Below, piece after piece: positions 51,391 through 59,936 of a stretch of 64,000 nt of DNA. Both the position numbers and the translations under genes were made by a program. The stretch comes from Solibacillus sp. FSL R7-0668 (GTDB lineage: Bacteria > Bacillota > Bacilli > Bacillales_A > Planococcaceae), in NCBI RefSeq assembly GCF_038006205.1, contig NZ_JBBOUU010000001.1:2420001-2484000 (forward strand). Direction: 5' to 3'. A model generated the notes under the pieces. That model was given only the letters and a program-made list of their open reading frames with translations, searched no databases and had not been told where the DNA came from. Numbering within the stretch: position 1 is the stretch's first letter; the number at the start of each line of letters is the position of its first letter.

Positions 51391-52266
51391 TTAAGGTCCA
51401 GCAGTAATTTTTACAACACCATTATCGTTAAATAAATTGATGCCGTAATGAGCGTTTGCGGCTAATACATGTGTACGAGCTAAAATATCATAGTCCGTTT
51501 TTACATCAACTTTTTTCTTGTTAATAATTTCAATCGCGCCGATTTTTTGTAGGAAACTTGTTCCTTCTGTTAATCGCTTTGTTTTAACGATATCTTTAAC
51601 ACCAACTACCTCAGCGACTTGCCCTTTTGTGATGGCTGTTTCTTGCGTTTTACCACCCACCGTAAACAAGTTCTTCACTAGTTTTGTGTAGTCTTTTGGG
51701 TGGATAAATAACACTAATTCCGTTTCATCTTCATCGCCAAATACATCGATGGCATCTAAGATTGCTCCTGGTGTAGTAGGTGCACCTGTAAACGATAGTA
51801 GTGAGGTGTTTAATGCAGCTAAGTAATCGATTTCGATTTTATCGGACATAGCTAATTTCAATTGGTTTTCTGCTTCAGATAACGTACCAGTAACGTTTGT
51901 AATGATGGCGGTTTGAGTGACTTCGATAGCTTTACCCGCCTCTTTAACAGTCACTTGCGTAGTTGTCATAGACATTTTAGTTGTATCCATTGCCACACCT
52001 TCAACTAAATCTGCCGCTGCACCAACATAACCGTATTTCGGTCGTGTAATTGTGTCACCTGGTACACCAACTAAAGTATCGTCCATTTTGGCATATGGAG
52101 CAAAACGAATGGCTTGCGGTAATTTGGCTGAAATTTCATCAGCCATTACCTCGGGATTGATTAGATCCGACTTCTTTGTTTGGGCAAAGAATTGTAACCC
52201 GTGTTGTTTGTTTAATGGCAAAATTAAATCAATTGGTTCTGGTTTCATAAATTTTGGTTGTTTCAT
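51391..52266 (-). CDS. Major capsid protein
   Basis: 291 residues from ATG 52266 (GGAG with 7-base spacing; the longer frame to 52335 overlaps the scaffold gene). Contains the N4-gp56-like stretch LVGVPGDTITRPKYGYVGAA, VTQTAIITNVTG and LFIHPKDYTKLVKNLF, typical of HK97-fold capsids of this group. Follows the scaffold gene. Confidence 0.9.
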   Translation of the reverse strand: MKQPKFMKPEPIDLILPLNKQHGLQFFAQTKKSDLINPEVMADEISAKLPQAIRFAPYAKMDDTLVGVPGDTITRPKYGYVGAAADLVEGVAMDTTKMSMTTTQVTVKEAGKAIEVTQTAIITNVTGTLSEAENQLKLAMSDKIEIDYLAALNTSLLSFTGAPTTPGAILDAIDVFGDEDETELVLFIHPKDYTKLVKNLFTVGGKTQETAITKGQVAEVVGVKDIVKTKRLTEGTSFLQKIGAIEIINKKKVDVKTDYDILARTHVLAANAHYGINLFNDNGVVKITAGP

Positions 52267-52276
52267 TTTCATTCTC

Positions 52277-52864
52277 CTATTCTGTAAGTGATTTATAAAG
52301 CTCGTAATTCGTGTTATAAAGTTCCGTTTTTTCAACGATGTTCATAGCAGCGAACTGTTCTTTTGTGATTGCCGGCTTTCCACCACCATCTGGATTAGGT
52401 GGAGTTTGACCACGTAATCCATCTTTAACAAATAAATAATCATCAGACGCTTTAAGGGCAGTTAATTGCTCATCCAATCCGAGCAATTTGTCACCATCTA
52501 ATTTAATGGCATCCAAATCAAGATTGGCTCGTACACCTTTAATGTTTCGTGCTTTTGCATCACGTAAAGCCCCATCAAGTGCATGGTCAAAATCGCGTTG
52601 TTTTAGCTGGGCTTCATACTCTGCTTTAGCTGTTTCATTAGCGGTTTGTAAATCAGTGATTGTAGTTTGAAGCGCTTTTACGTCTACCTTTTTAAGTGCT
52701 TCTAGCTGGGTATCTCGGTCAGCTAATTGCCCTTTTAAATCATTTACCTCCTGAATCTTTGTATCAAGGCGAGATTTGGGGATCATTTGACCATAGCCCT
52801 CAATTACTTTATCTGCTTGCTCATCCGTTAAACCCATTTCGACTAACTGCTCTTTTGTAAACAT
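52277..52864 (-). CDS. Phage scaffolding protein
   Basis: 195 residues, almost wholly helical and charged with coiled coil at about 30-110 (LKGQLADRDTQLEALKK). GP20-like scaffold, needed for procapsid assembly. Precedes the major capsid gene as expected. Confidence 0.9.
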   Translation of the reverse strand: MFTKEQLVEMGLTDEQADKVIEGYGQMIPKSRLDTKIQEVNDLKGQLADRDTQLEALKKVDVKALQTTITDLQTANETAKAEYEAQLKQRDFDHALDGALRDAKARNIKGVRANLDLDAIKLDGDKLLGLDEQLTALKASDDYLFVKDGLRGQTPPNPDGGGKPAITKEQFAAMNIVEKTELYNTNYELYKSLTE

Positions 52865-52969
52865 ATAAATTCCTCCTATTTCGCATTATCGTAGTACGCA
52901 CGATAGGTTTTTCACCCATTCTCTTAACGTCTACAGGTGTCCAAAAGACGAAAATAAAAAGCCGTATCG

Positions 52970-53185
52970 CTACGACTCAAAAATATCGTTGTATAGCTGT
53001 TGTGTAGCTTCTTGCAAGGTTTGCGTTAATTTTTGTTCAGCTTCCTCACCTAAATCCTCTGTAAGCTTTGCAATTTTATACTGCAAAAACGCTAGTTCGC
53101 TCGGTGTCAAAGTTGTTTCAATTTCAGAAATATTCATCCCCACTAACGCTGTTGCTAATAGAATTAATTTTTGGGTTTCATTCAC
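52970..53185 (-). CDS. Small helical phage protein
   Basis: 71 residues: MNETQKLILLATALVGMNIS and a coiled acidic helix. Between MuF and scaffold genes. AGGAGAGG-type ribosome site upstream overlapping the previous stop. No family recognised. Confidence 0.65.
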   Translation of the reverse strand: MNETQKLILLATALVGMNISEIETTLTPSELAFLQYKIAKLTEDLGEEAEQKLTQTLQEATQQLYNDIFES

Positions 53186-53200
53186 GTTTTTTCACCTCTC

Positions 53201-54217
53201 CTAACCTGTCATTTTCTTATACCAATCTTCATAACTGATATAGCTGTCAAAAACAACGGACGGCGCATTAACATTCTTGTCAGCTTTAGCAAGCGCCTGC
53301 GCAAACGTTAAATCTTCATCATCCATGTATTTCTTAACCATATCTTTAAATCGTTTTTGATAGTTTGGATCGTTAAAATTACGTCCTCTCCGTACAGTCG
53401 GCAACATCCCATTAACCAAATGGATCACCATACAGCGGCAATTAATATCCATATCTGCGCGCATCCACATCATCGGACCTTTTGCTTTCAACTTTTGGTA
53501 ATGGAAATAACCGTCTTTATCTGCACGTTGGCCATCCAACTTTCTATGAGATGAACGTACACGAAAATCTAATGAGCTCGCCCACATTTTTCCCATTGTT
53601 GCATATTTACTAGCTTGCTCCGATGCCTTTTCAGCTGCAACAGACTGGGCTCGTCCAGCTTCAGTACGTGCTACAGTAATTGCTTTAGTTCGGCTAAATC
53701 CCATCTTTCTTTCGATTTCCCTCGCGATATCCCAATAGCTATCACCGCGGATAAGAGACTGTGTAATTAATATCTGCAAATCATGAACAATTTGATTGCG
53801 ATGATTTGTGAGCACTTTAGGTAGCGATAAAAATTCAATTGGATTAACTAACGCAGCATTAATAACATTAATGGACGGCACTTGGAAACCCATATCGATG
53901 GACGAAAAAACCTCGAACAAATAAGCATGCTGCAAATAAGTCTCGAGGTATACCGTTTTTCTCATATCTGCTATTTCTTTGATGATCACCTTGTATTCAT
54001 CAGATGCCAATTCCGTAATGCGCTCAAAAAGGCTGTGCATACGATTGTATTTATTTAGATCAGTGTAAGAGAGCTCACCCTTCACCTGATATTTCTTATA
54101 CATTTTTTCGATGTCGCTAAGAACCTCTTTCAACATCTTTGCAAAGACTAAATCTAGCTTTGTTTCTGCATCAGCGATTAATTTATTGACCTGCTTGCGA
54201 ATCTCTAATTGATTCAT
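53201..54217 (-). CDS. Minor head protein, MuF (SPP1 gp7) family
   Basis: 338 residues. C-terminal MuF-like module (about 170-290): TVARTEAGRAQSVA, then WASSLDFRVRSSHRKLDGQ and INCRCMVIH. Packaged in a few copies near the portal and may be ejected with DNA. Two bases after the portal gene stop. Confidence 0.9.
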   Translation of the reverse strand: MNQLEIRKQVNKLIADAETKLDLVFAKMLKEVLSDIEKMYKKYQVKGELSYTDLNKYNRMHSLFERITELASDEYKVIIKEIADMRKTVYLETYLQHAYLFEVFSSIDMGFQVPSINVINAALVNPIEFLSLPKVLTNHRNQIVHDLQILITQSLIRGDSYWDIAREIERKMGFSRTKAITVARTEAGRAQSVAAEKASEQASKYATMGKMWASSLDFRVRSSHRKLDGQRADKDGYFHYQKLKAKGPMMWMRADMDINCRCMVIHLVNGMLPTVRRGRNFNDPNYQKRFKDMVKKYMDDEDLTFAQALAKADKNVNAPSVVFDSYISYEDWYKKMTG

Positions 54218-54219
54218 AA

Positions 54220-55620
54220 TTATTCACCGTCTTCAAAATCATTATCGAGTGGTGGGAGGCGTGAATTAAATTCATCTTGTTCACGCTTCAAACGCTCCTG
54301 TTCTTGCGCTGTATCTTTTACCCAAGGGTGATTTTCGCGAATCGTTTCGTTGGAAATGATGCCGACAGAATTATTAGCCATCTCAATGATTTCTTTTTCA
54401 TTCGTGAGCAACATTTTATTAAATGTGTACGTAACATCACGAGAATCAAAGTCACCCACATTTGCCTCTTTGCAATAAACCTCAACAAAAAACATGAACT
54501 CTCGCAATGCAAGCGTAAATTTGCGCTCAAGCATTGAAGCCTTCATGTCCAATAAGCTGTATAAATGTTCTAATGCAACACCGCTTGGAGCATCACCGAT
54601 AACGTCAGGACTTGGGTCAACGCCTTGTCCAGACGTAATGATATTTTTACGCAGCATTTCGGCTTGCAAAGAATAGGCATCGGTCGGTACCTGCGCGTTG
54701 AATGTTTTAATATCGCCATCATCATCTAATTTAACGGTTTTGAAGCGCTTCAAATTGGTACGGTACTCTTGCAAGTTCGTTCCTTCATAGCCAACAAGTG
54801 CCGTAAACACTTCAGGCATATCAGACAACGTATTTTGTGCATCGCTCACAAGTAGCTCAAATGCATCAATAGCACGCTTGTTAAAATGCAAATCGCTCAA
54901 TTCCTCTGCATTGTTCGCAAATTTAATAAACGGTACTTTACCCCATGATTTCCCCTGAGCACCGTCAGCACTATAAAAATGCGCAGCTGGATTAATTTCT
55001 TGCTCGGCATCCAAATAAATCTTATCGTCAATGATTTCGTAATAAGTGACATCATCAGCTGTCCACAATTCAAGCTTAATTTGCTTTTCGCCAACATGAT
55101 AAAAACGGATAACGCCAACTAATTTGTTGCGCTGCTTGTTATCGTATAGTGGGATAACATTTTCAGCATCAGCAATCATGTAATCAAACTCGCCATCTTC
55201 ATTGACGAAAGGGTGAAGCCATTCAAGCCCTTTGTTCGATGCATTTTTAATCAATTCGGGTAACGTATCTTCCCAGCGCTCTCCGATTAAATCCTTTAGT
55301 AGTTCCAGTTGCTTGGCGTTATCGCTATTGCTGCCGAATACCATCGGCTCCCCGGCTAAATAAGCAACCTTTTGATCAACTAGAATCTTATGCAAGCCAC
55401 TCGGAATCTTTTCGTTAGTTGCATCTGGATCATTAACTTTTACCTCATCGATATACGTGTAAATAGGACGGCTTAAAATATCGGATTCATTTTTGTAGTA
55501 GCGTGGACCTTGTAACATCTTGCTACTGTCAAAAGCATCGTAAATCTTTTTAATTTCATCGGTAACTTTTGGGGCATTTTGTTTAATATGCTCCACTAAT
55601 TCATCTGTGTGCATTCTCAT
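54220..55620 (-). CDS. Portal protein (SPP1 gp6-like)
   Basis: 466 residues with the SPP1 family segments YTYIDEVKVNDPD, QKVAYLAGEPMVFG, PVIPLYDNKQ-like VIPLYDNKQRNKLVG, IPFIKFANN and SGVALEHLYSLLDMKA. Dodecameric ring for DNA entry into the head. Lies between terminase and MuF protein. Confidence 0.92.
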   Translation of the reverse strand: MRMHTDELVEHIKQNAPKVTDEIKKIYDAFDSSKMLQGPRYYKNESDILSRPIYTYIDEVKVNDPDATNEKIPSGLHKILVDQKVAYLAGEPMVFGSNSDNAKQLELLKDLIGERWEDTLPELIKNASNKGLEWLHPFVNEDGEFDYMIADAENVIPLYDNKQRNKLVGVIRFYHVGEKQIKLELWTADDVTYYEIIDDKIYLDAEQEINPAAHFYSADGAQGKSWGKVPFIKFANNAEELSDLHFNKRAIDAFELLVSDAQNTLSDMPEVFTALVGYEGTNLQEYRTNLKRFKTVKLDDDGDIKTFNAQVPTDAYSLQAEMLRKNIITSGQGVDPSPDVIGDAPSGVALEHLYSLLDMKASMLERKFTLALREFMFFVEVYCKEANVGDFDSRDVTYTFNKMLLTNEKEIIEMANNSVGIISNETIRENHPWVKDTAQEQERLKREQDEFNSRLPPLDNDFEDGE

Positions 55621-55631
55621 GCGGCACCTCC

Positions 55632-56903
55632 TTATGTTAGGAACGAAAGCCCCTTCTTATTCTTCATATCTTCCTCAAACGCATAGCGCGTGGCGTCAAT
55701 CGTATGATTATCCTTATCCTCTAAACGCGGGATAGGATTGCCATCACGGTCTGTCTGATAATCAATATTTTCGAACTCCCTCGCAATATTTGGCGTGCGT
55801 AATGGGTCAATGTAAATGGCGTCTAAATCATCTAACCATTCCTCACCGTACTCCACCGAGTCAGGGCCTTTTTTAACTGGATAAATCTTTTTAATGCCTA
55901 GTTCATTCTTTAATTCTGCATTCGATTTCGGCTCGGCGCTCTCAGCTGCAATACGGTCATTCTCATAGCCCTTTGCATGTAACTTTTTAGAAAGTTCACG
56001 GTTACTAATCTTAACGCCATACACTTCATCAATCGCAAAGATAGCATTTTTCTTCTTGTCGTAATGCCAGCGCACGAATGCAAGCGGGTCCGTAGCATAT
56101 CCATAGTCAATCCCATTCCGGATATTATCAAAGGCTGCTACCATTTCATCTGTAATAGAGCCTTTTTCAATGGCCAAATTATCAAATGGTACAACACCCG
56201 AGCCGATTGCTTCGCCAAGATATTCCCAGCGGTAACGTAATTCATTACGCTCTTTAGCCGCATTCGCTTCCTCGATAAACTGTTTTGAAATGAACGGGTT
56301 ATCGAGATACGTTGAATGGTGAACAAATGTATTCTTAGGCTGGAACGAGCTCTCAAACTTTTTATTTACCCATGATTGCCTACGTTTCGGTGGATTGTAA
56401 CTGTAAAAGAACTTATAAAAAAGACCATCATCCAATTCGCCACGTAATAACGAGTTAGTGATAGTCGTAATTTCATCTTCTGTTTTAAATTCAGCCATTT
56501 CCTCAATCCAACCAAGTGTAAACGGAAACTGTGCACTTTTTAATGATTTAATTCGCGCTGGGTCCTGTGCACCTCGGAAAATCATATAGTTACCACGTGG
56601 AATGTAAGTAATACGCATAGGTGACTTGTTGATTTTGAACAGATGCGAAACACCTTGCTCATGAATGGCCCATTTCATTTGCTCGAAAATAGAGCCTTCA
56701 ATGGTATTGTCCACCTTACGAATACCCACTGCATTTACTGGGTAACGCATAAGTAACTGCGTAATTATGTGCGCTATATCTGATGATTTACCACTACCAC
56801 GACCACCCTTACAGACGATGTGAAGGATTTCTTCTGCTAATGCAGCTTTCCAAATTGGGTGGAAGGCTTTTGGTAATAGTTCTGAAAGCTTTTTAACTGC
56901 CAT
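55632..56903 (-). CDS. Terminase large subunit
   Basis: 423 residues from ATG 56903. Walker A-like CKGGRGSGKSSD, Walker B LGWIEEMAEF, coupling C-motif SNSLLRGE, nuclease Asp in GIDYGYATDPLAF and D in VEYGEEWLDDLDAI/HTIDATRYAF. ATP-driven packaging motor and nuclease. Overlaps the small subunit by 11 bases. Confidence 0.95.
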   Translation of the reverse strand: MAVKKLSELLPKAFHPIWKAALAEEILHIVCKGGRGSGKSSDIAHIITQLLMRYPVNAVGIRKVDNTIEGSIFEQMKWAIHEQGVSHLFKINKSPMRITYIPRGNYMIFRGAQDPARIKSLKSAQFPFTLGWIEEMAEFKTEDEITTITNSLLRGELDDGLFYKFFYSYNPPKRRQSWVNKKFESSFQPKNTFVHHSTYLDNPFISKQFIEEANAAKERNELRYRWEYLGEAIGSGVVPFDNLAIEKGSITDEMVAAFDNIRNGIDYGYATDPLAFVRWHYDKKKNAIFAIDEVYGVKISNRELSKKLHAKGYENDRIAAESAEPKSNAELKNELGIKKIYPVKKGPDSVEYGEEWLDDLDAIYIDPLRTPNIAREFENIDYQTDRDGNPIPRLEDKDNHTIDATRYAFEEDMKNKKGLSFLT

Positions 56904-57351
56904 TGTTATCACCGCTTATATCGTCTACGAAAATAGGTGTGACATTGGCATTGATTTCTTGCTTGTCTGTGAAAAGAGCGTATCGTTTCCCGATCAATTC
57001 AGCTGCACGGATGCGCTCAGTGGTTGTTGGTGGCATGTATTCTTCAATCACTTGCGCACCCTCACCGATACCACGCAGAACCGCAGAACGAGCTTCACCA
57101 CGTAAAACAGAAGTCAATAGCTCCATCACTTCTTCCTGGTCAGCGATACGTTGAGATTGGATTTCTTTCATCCGATTTTCTATATAAGCAGAAACATTAG
57201 TATTTTTTAGTAATTTGTCTGTATTCTGCGCTGCGTACTTTTGGCTATATCCAGCCTTTTTTGCAGCTTCTGTCGCATTTCCTAACTCAATATAGTAGTC
57301 AGCAAAAGCCTGCTGTTTTACTGTTAATTTACGTTCAATCAATGGCATCAC
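56893..57351 (-). CDS. Terminase small subunit
   Basis: 152 residues. N-terminal HTH LTVKQQAFADYYIELGNATEAAKKAGYS (about 8-35) is the Terminase_2 signature; TERIRAAELIGKRYALF is typical of the C-terminal part. Recognises the packaging site. Confidence 0.92.
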   Translation of the reverse strand: MMPLIERKLTVKQQAFADYYIELGNATEAAKKAGYSQKYAAQNTDKLLKNTNVSAYIENRMKEIQSQRIADQEEVMELLTSVLRGEARSAVLRGIGEGAQVIEEYMPPTTTERIRAAELIGKRYALFTDKQEINANVTPIFVDDISGDNNGS

Positions 57352-57378
57352 CTCATTATGCTAATTGCTGAATATAGT

Positions 57379-57412
57379 AAAAGAGCCTCACTAATTACAG
57401 CGAGACTCTAAC
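57379..57412 (-). terminator. Intrinsic terminator after the YfbU-like gene
   Basis: AGAGTCTCGCT pairs with AGTGAGGCTCT (minus strand) followed by TTTTACT. Confidence 0.75.
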
Positions 57413-57413
57413 T

Positions 57414-57911
57414 TTAAGCGTTTATTATACTTTTTATTTCTTCTGCAGTTAAGTTATCATTATATCTGTCTGCAGTATCTTTCCATAACATCACCATTCG
57501 ACTATACTTTTCCACTCTGTTGCTATGAGAGTTATAACTAAAAGATTCGTTTTCTTTTAATTCTCCGAAACGGTTATAGTCATCTAAAAAGAATTGTGCG
57601 AAAGAATAATATTTTCCTTCTTCATTTCCATCGAACCCTTTGAAAGCAACGTCGAAATCTGTAATATTCTCTTTATCTTCAAGTTGTTCATATGAAGTAT
57701 TTAAAACCCTATACATTTGAAGTACATCAATCACAAAACCCCCTTGTTCACTACTCATAGGTTCCGATAAACGATTGCTAATCTCTGAATATAAAACTTC
57801 ATATCCATTCGCTAAAATATCCCTACATTTCGAATAGTAGTTATCTTCAGGATCTAATTTCGAAAGTATGTCATATTGATTTAACAATAATAATCTTTGT
57901 TCATCATTCAT
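57414..57911 (-). CDS. YfbU-family protein (phage moron)
   Basis: 165 residues from ATG 57911 (GGGAGGTGAGGAA upstream). LLNQYDILSKLDPEDNYYSKC, YEVLYSEI and FVIDVLQMYRVL follow the YfbU domain pattern. The family has no settled function. The gene sits between the late regulator and terminase, with its own terminator, as phage cargo genes (morons) do; a host-facing role in lysogeny is possible. Confidence 0.78.
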   Translation of the reverse strand: MNDEQRLLLLNQYDILSKLDPEDNYYSKCRDILANGYEVLYSEISNRLSEPMSSEQGGFVIDVLQMYRVLNTSYEQLEDKENITDFDVAFKGFDGNEEGKYYSFAQFFLDDYNRFGELKENESFSYNSHSNRVEKYSRMVMLWKDTADRYNDNLTAEEIKSIINA

Positions 57912-58037
57912 TTCCTCACCTCCCATCCGTTAATATTGTAAGATAAATGGAAGGTAAAGAACATCATACAATTTTGACATAACAAAAGACCACACTCAAT
58001 TAAGAATGTAGCCTCATGCGAAAGGAGGTTATTCAAA

Positions 58038-58085
58038 ATGCCCCGCGATAGCTCTCTGCAAAACTATCACACTAACATCATATAA
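58038..58085 (+). CDS. Possible 15-codon ORF with strong ribosome site
   Basis: AAAGGAGG 9 bases before ATG; encodes MPRDSSLQNYHTNII. Opposite strand to all neighbours, in a non-coding gap. Too short to judge; could belong to a small regulatory RNA. Confidence 0.3.
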   Translation: MPRDSSLQNYHTNII

Positions 58086-58135
58086 CGGATTTGCAATAGG
58101 TTCATTAATTTCATTTTGATTTAATTAAAGTGAAA

Positions 58136-58534
58136 TTAAAAAATCTCAGAGAAATATTTGATAGTTTTCATCAGTGCCGCATGTCTATTGTAAATTGTCC
58201 CTTTTGCGTATCCCGTTTGGTCTGCAATGTCATCAAATGATTTTTGTTCAATGTATCTCAAGTATAATATTTGATTATCCAGCCCTTTGAATTTGCTCAC
58301 AGACTTTTTAAAATCATCCATCTCATTCATCTTGTACGCAAGCTTATATTCTAATCCTTCAATAATTTCTTCAACCTTAGCACCTCTACTTTCAGGTGTT
58401 AAAGAGTACCCGCCTAGATCATTTACATTCAGCCATCGACTTAATTCTTTTTTGCTTCGTTCTAATTCGAATTCAATTTCATCAACTTCTTGCTCTAATC
58501 CGCAATAATCATCTACCCACTTGAAACGCGTCAT
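58136..58534 (-). CDS. ArpU-like late transcription regulator
   Basis: 132 residues from ATG 58534 (AAAGGGCGGTGAAGAA upstream). Sigma-70 region 4-like HTH at the end: KSFDDIADQTGYAKGTIYNRHAA (about 95-117) after a coiled-coil N-terminus. ArpU/RinA-type proteins activate late phage genes; position directly upstream of terminase agrees. Confidence 0.82.
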   Translation of the reverse strand: MTRFKWVDDYCGLEQEVDEIEFELERSKKELSRWLNVNDLGGYSLTPESRGAKVEEIIEGLEYKLAYKMNEMDDFKKSVSKFKGLDNQILYLRYIEQKSFDDIADQTGYAKGTIYNRHAALMKTIKYFSEIF

Positions 58535-58548
58535 TTCTTCACCGCCCT

Positions 58549-58773
58549 TTACTGTGTTTTCTTCGTATCTGCATAAACATCTTCCAGCCATAGGAACAGC
58601 ATCACCAACTGCTTATTAACCAATTGATTGTTGCCGTATTTTTTTGAAAGCTCTCCAATCGAATCCGAAACCCACTTCCAAAATACTTGGCTCTCCATTG
58701 AATGCTGCATGGCCATCTGGTTACATTGTTCAATCCATGTAGCGACTTCATTAAAAAAAGTACGATAGTCCAA
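58549..58773 (-). CDS. Hypothetical phage protein
   Basis: 74 residues, TTG start at 58773 directly after the RusA stop. Helical with Trp-rich N-terminus (MDYRTFFNEVATWIEQCNQ). No family recognised; coupled translation with RusA likely. Confidence 0.6.
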   Translation of the reverse strand: MDYRTFFNEVATWIEQCNQMAMQHSMESQVFWKWVSDSIGELSKKYGNNQLVNKQLVMLFLWLEDVYADTKKTQ

Positions 58774-59169
58774 TCAAATCGCCTCAATTCGAATATAGAT
58801 GCCGGGAATCTTTGCCCAAAACTTTTCGACAATCTCAGAAGCTACTAAAGCATCATCTTCCCAGTATCCACAATCTGTCATGCAATCCTTTAACAATTTT
58901 TGAAGGTTGTCGGTATCAGGCTTCGTATATTTGTATTCGCCATCATGGTGATCCGCAGTAATAGGAAAACACCACTTCACCATTAAACGTAAAGTCGAAT
59001 TATATTTTAAAGCTGGTGTATGTTGGCCAAGGTGTCCCATTAACTTTGCACGTGCTGCCTTTAATTCTTCTGGCTCATAAAATGCCGGCTTACCATTTCG
59101 AACAGTCACTTGCTTTTGCTGGTGCGTAGTAGTTGGTGGTTTCATTGGCATAAAAAATTCAATCGTCAT
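58774..59169 (-). CDS. RusA-family Holliday junction resolvase
   Basis: 131 residues. The metal-binding Asp cluster is in KPDTDNLQKLLKDC and YWEDDALV, the RusA signature. Cuts branched DNA before packaging. Overlaps the gene upstream by 4 bases. Confidence 0.9.
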   Translation of the reverse strand: MTIEFFMPMKPPTTTHQQKQVTVRNGKPAFYEPEELKAARAKLMGHLGQHTPALKYNSTLRLMVKWCFPITADHHDGEYKYTKPDTDNLQKLLKDCMTDCGYWEDDALVASEIVEKFWAKIPGIYIRIEAI

Positions 59170-59348
59170 TTACTCACCTCATTAGCAACGGGTCTTGTTC
59201 CAATCCCTTGTACCTTAGTGCCACGATATTTAATTGCACAATCTGCATGTTGTAATCGCCATGAACCGTAACTTCTTTCGAAATGCCCTTCGCCCTTTTC
59301 AACAAAAGTTCCGCATCTGTAGCAATAACCAGGATATTTATTTCTCAC
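59166..59348 (-). CDS. Small zinc-finger phage protein
   Basis: 60 residues with CYRCGTFVEKGEGHFERS and LQHADC, a CxxC...HxxC zinc site. Common in early phage regions; function unknown. Overlaps RusA and the gene upstream by 4 bases each. Confidence 0.7.
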   Translation of the reverse strand: MRNKYPGYCYRCGTFVEKGEGHFERSYGSWRLQHADCAIKYRGTKVQGIGTRPVANEVSK

Positions 59349-59596
59349 TCATCATCATCCTCCCAATAGACGCCCTGCCATTTTCCTGTAGTTGCATCGT
59401 AAATAATTTCACCTTTGTTCTTAGCCTGATCATAAACATATTCAATCAATGCCGGTCTTTCGGCTAACCACTTTAGCACTTCACTTTTACCACGGTTGAA
59501 TTCTTCACTTGGTAATGTGTGGTATAAAGGTGGCATATTTGCAGCAGTCATTAATTTTGCATTTCTATTTTTCGGCTTTCTATTTTTTCTTACCAT
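59345..59596 (-). CDS. Hypothetical basic phage protein
   Basis: 83 residues from ATG 59596 (AGAAGGGAATGCAAAA upstream). Basic N-terminus (MVRKNRKPKNRNAK) and acidic C-terminus (YWEDDDE). Unknown family. Confidence 0.6.
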   Translation of the reverse strand: MVRKNRKPKNRNAKLMTAANMPPLYHTLPSEEFNRGKSEVLKWLAERPALIEYVYDQAKNKGEIIYDATTGKWQGVYWEDDDE

Positions 59597-59689
59597 TTTT
59601 GCATTCCCTTCTTTTTTTATTTTTTTACGCGCGCCTATCGTAGGTAAGAGAAAAATGGTGTGGCGGGCAAAGCTTAAGCCCACCACTTT

Positions 59690-59935
59690 TTTTCTCTACG
59701 ATTTACCGATTAGGGAAATTCTAATATTATAGGAGATAATATTACCCTGTTTCCCTGTGAAATTGTCGAGAATTTCCCGAGAATTTCCCTACCTTAGTGA
59801 GTTAGTAAGGATTGAAGGAAATGAAGGAAATTTACCGACTTTTTCCCTGTGAAATGAAATCGACTTTTTCCTTCTTTCCCTATGAAAACGGATTATTACC
59901 TACTTGTTTAGTATGGAAAGGAAATTCTCGATAAA
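59690..59935. repeat. Repeat-rich gap, possible replication origin
   Basis: On the minus strand TTTCACAGGGAAA occurs twice, TTTCATAGGGAAA once, and GGGAAATTCTC twice in tandem (about 59760-59785), with further GGGAAA-like copies. No ORF. Clustered short repeats next to the primase gene are typical of a phage origin. Confidence 0.55.
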
Positions 59936-59936
59936 A

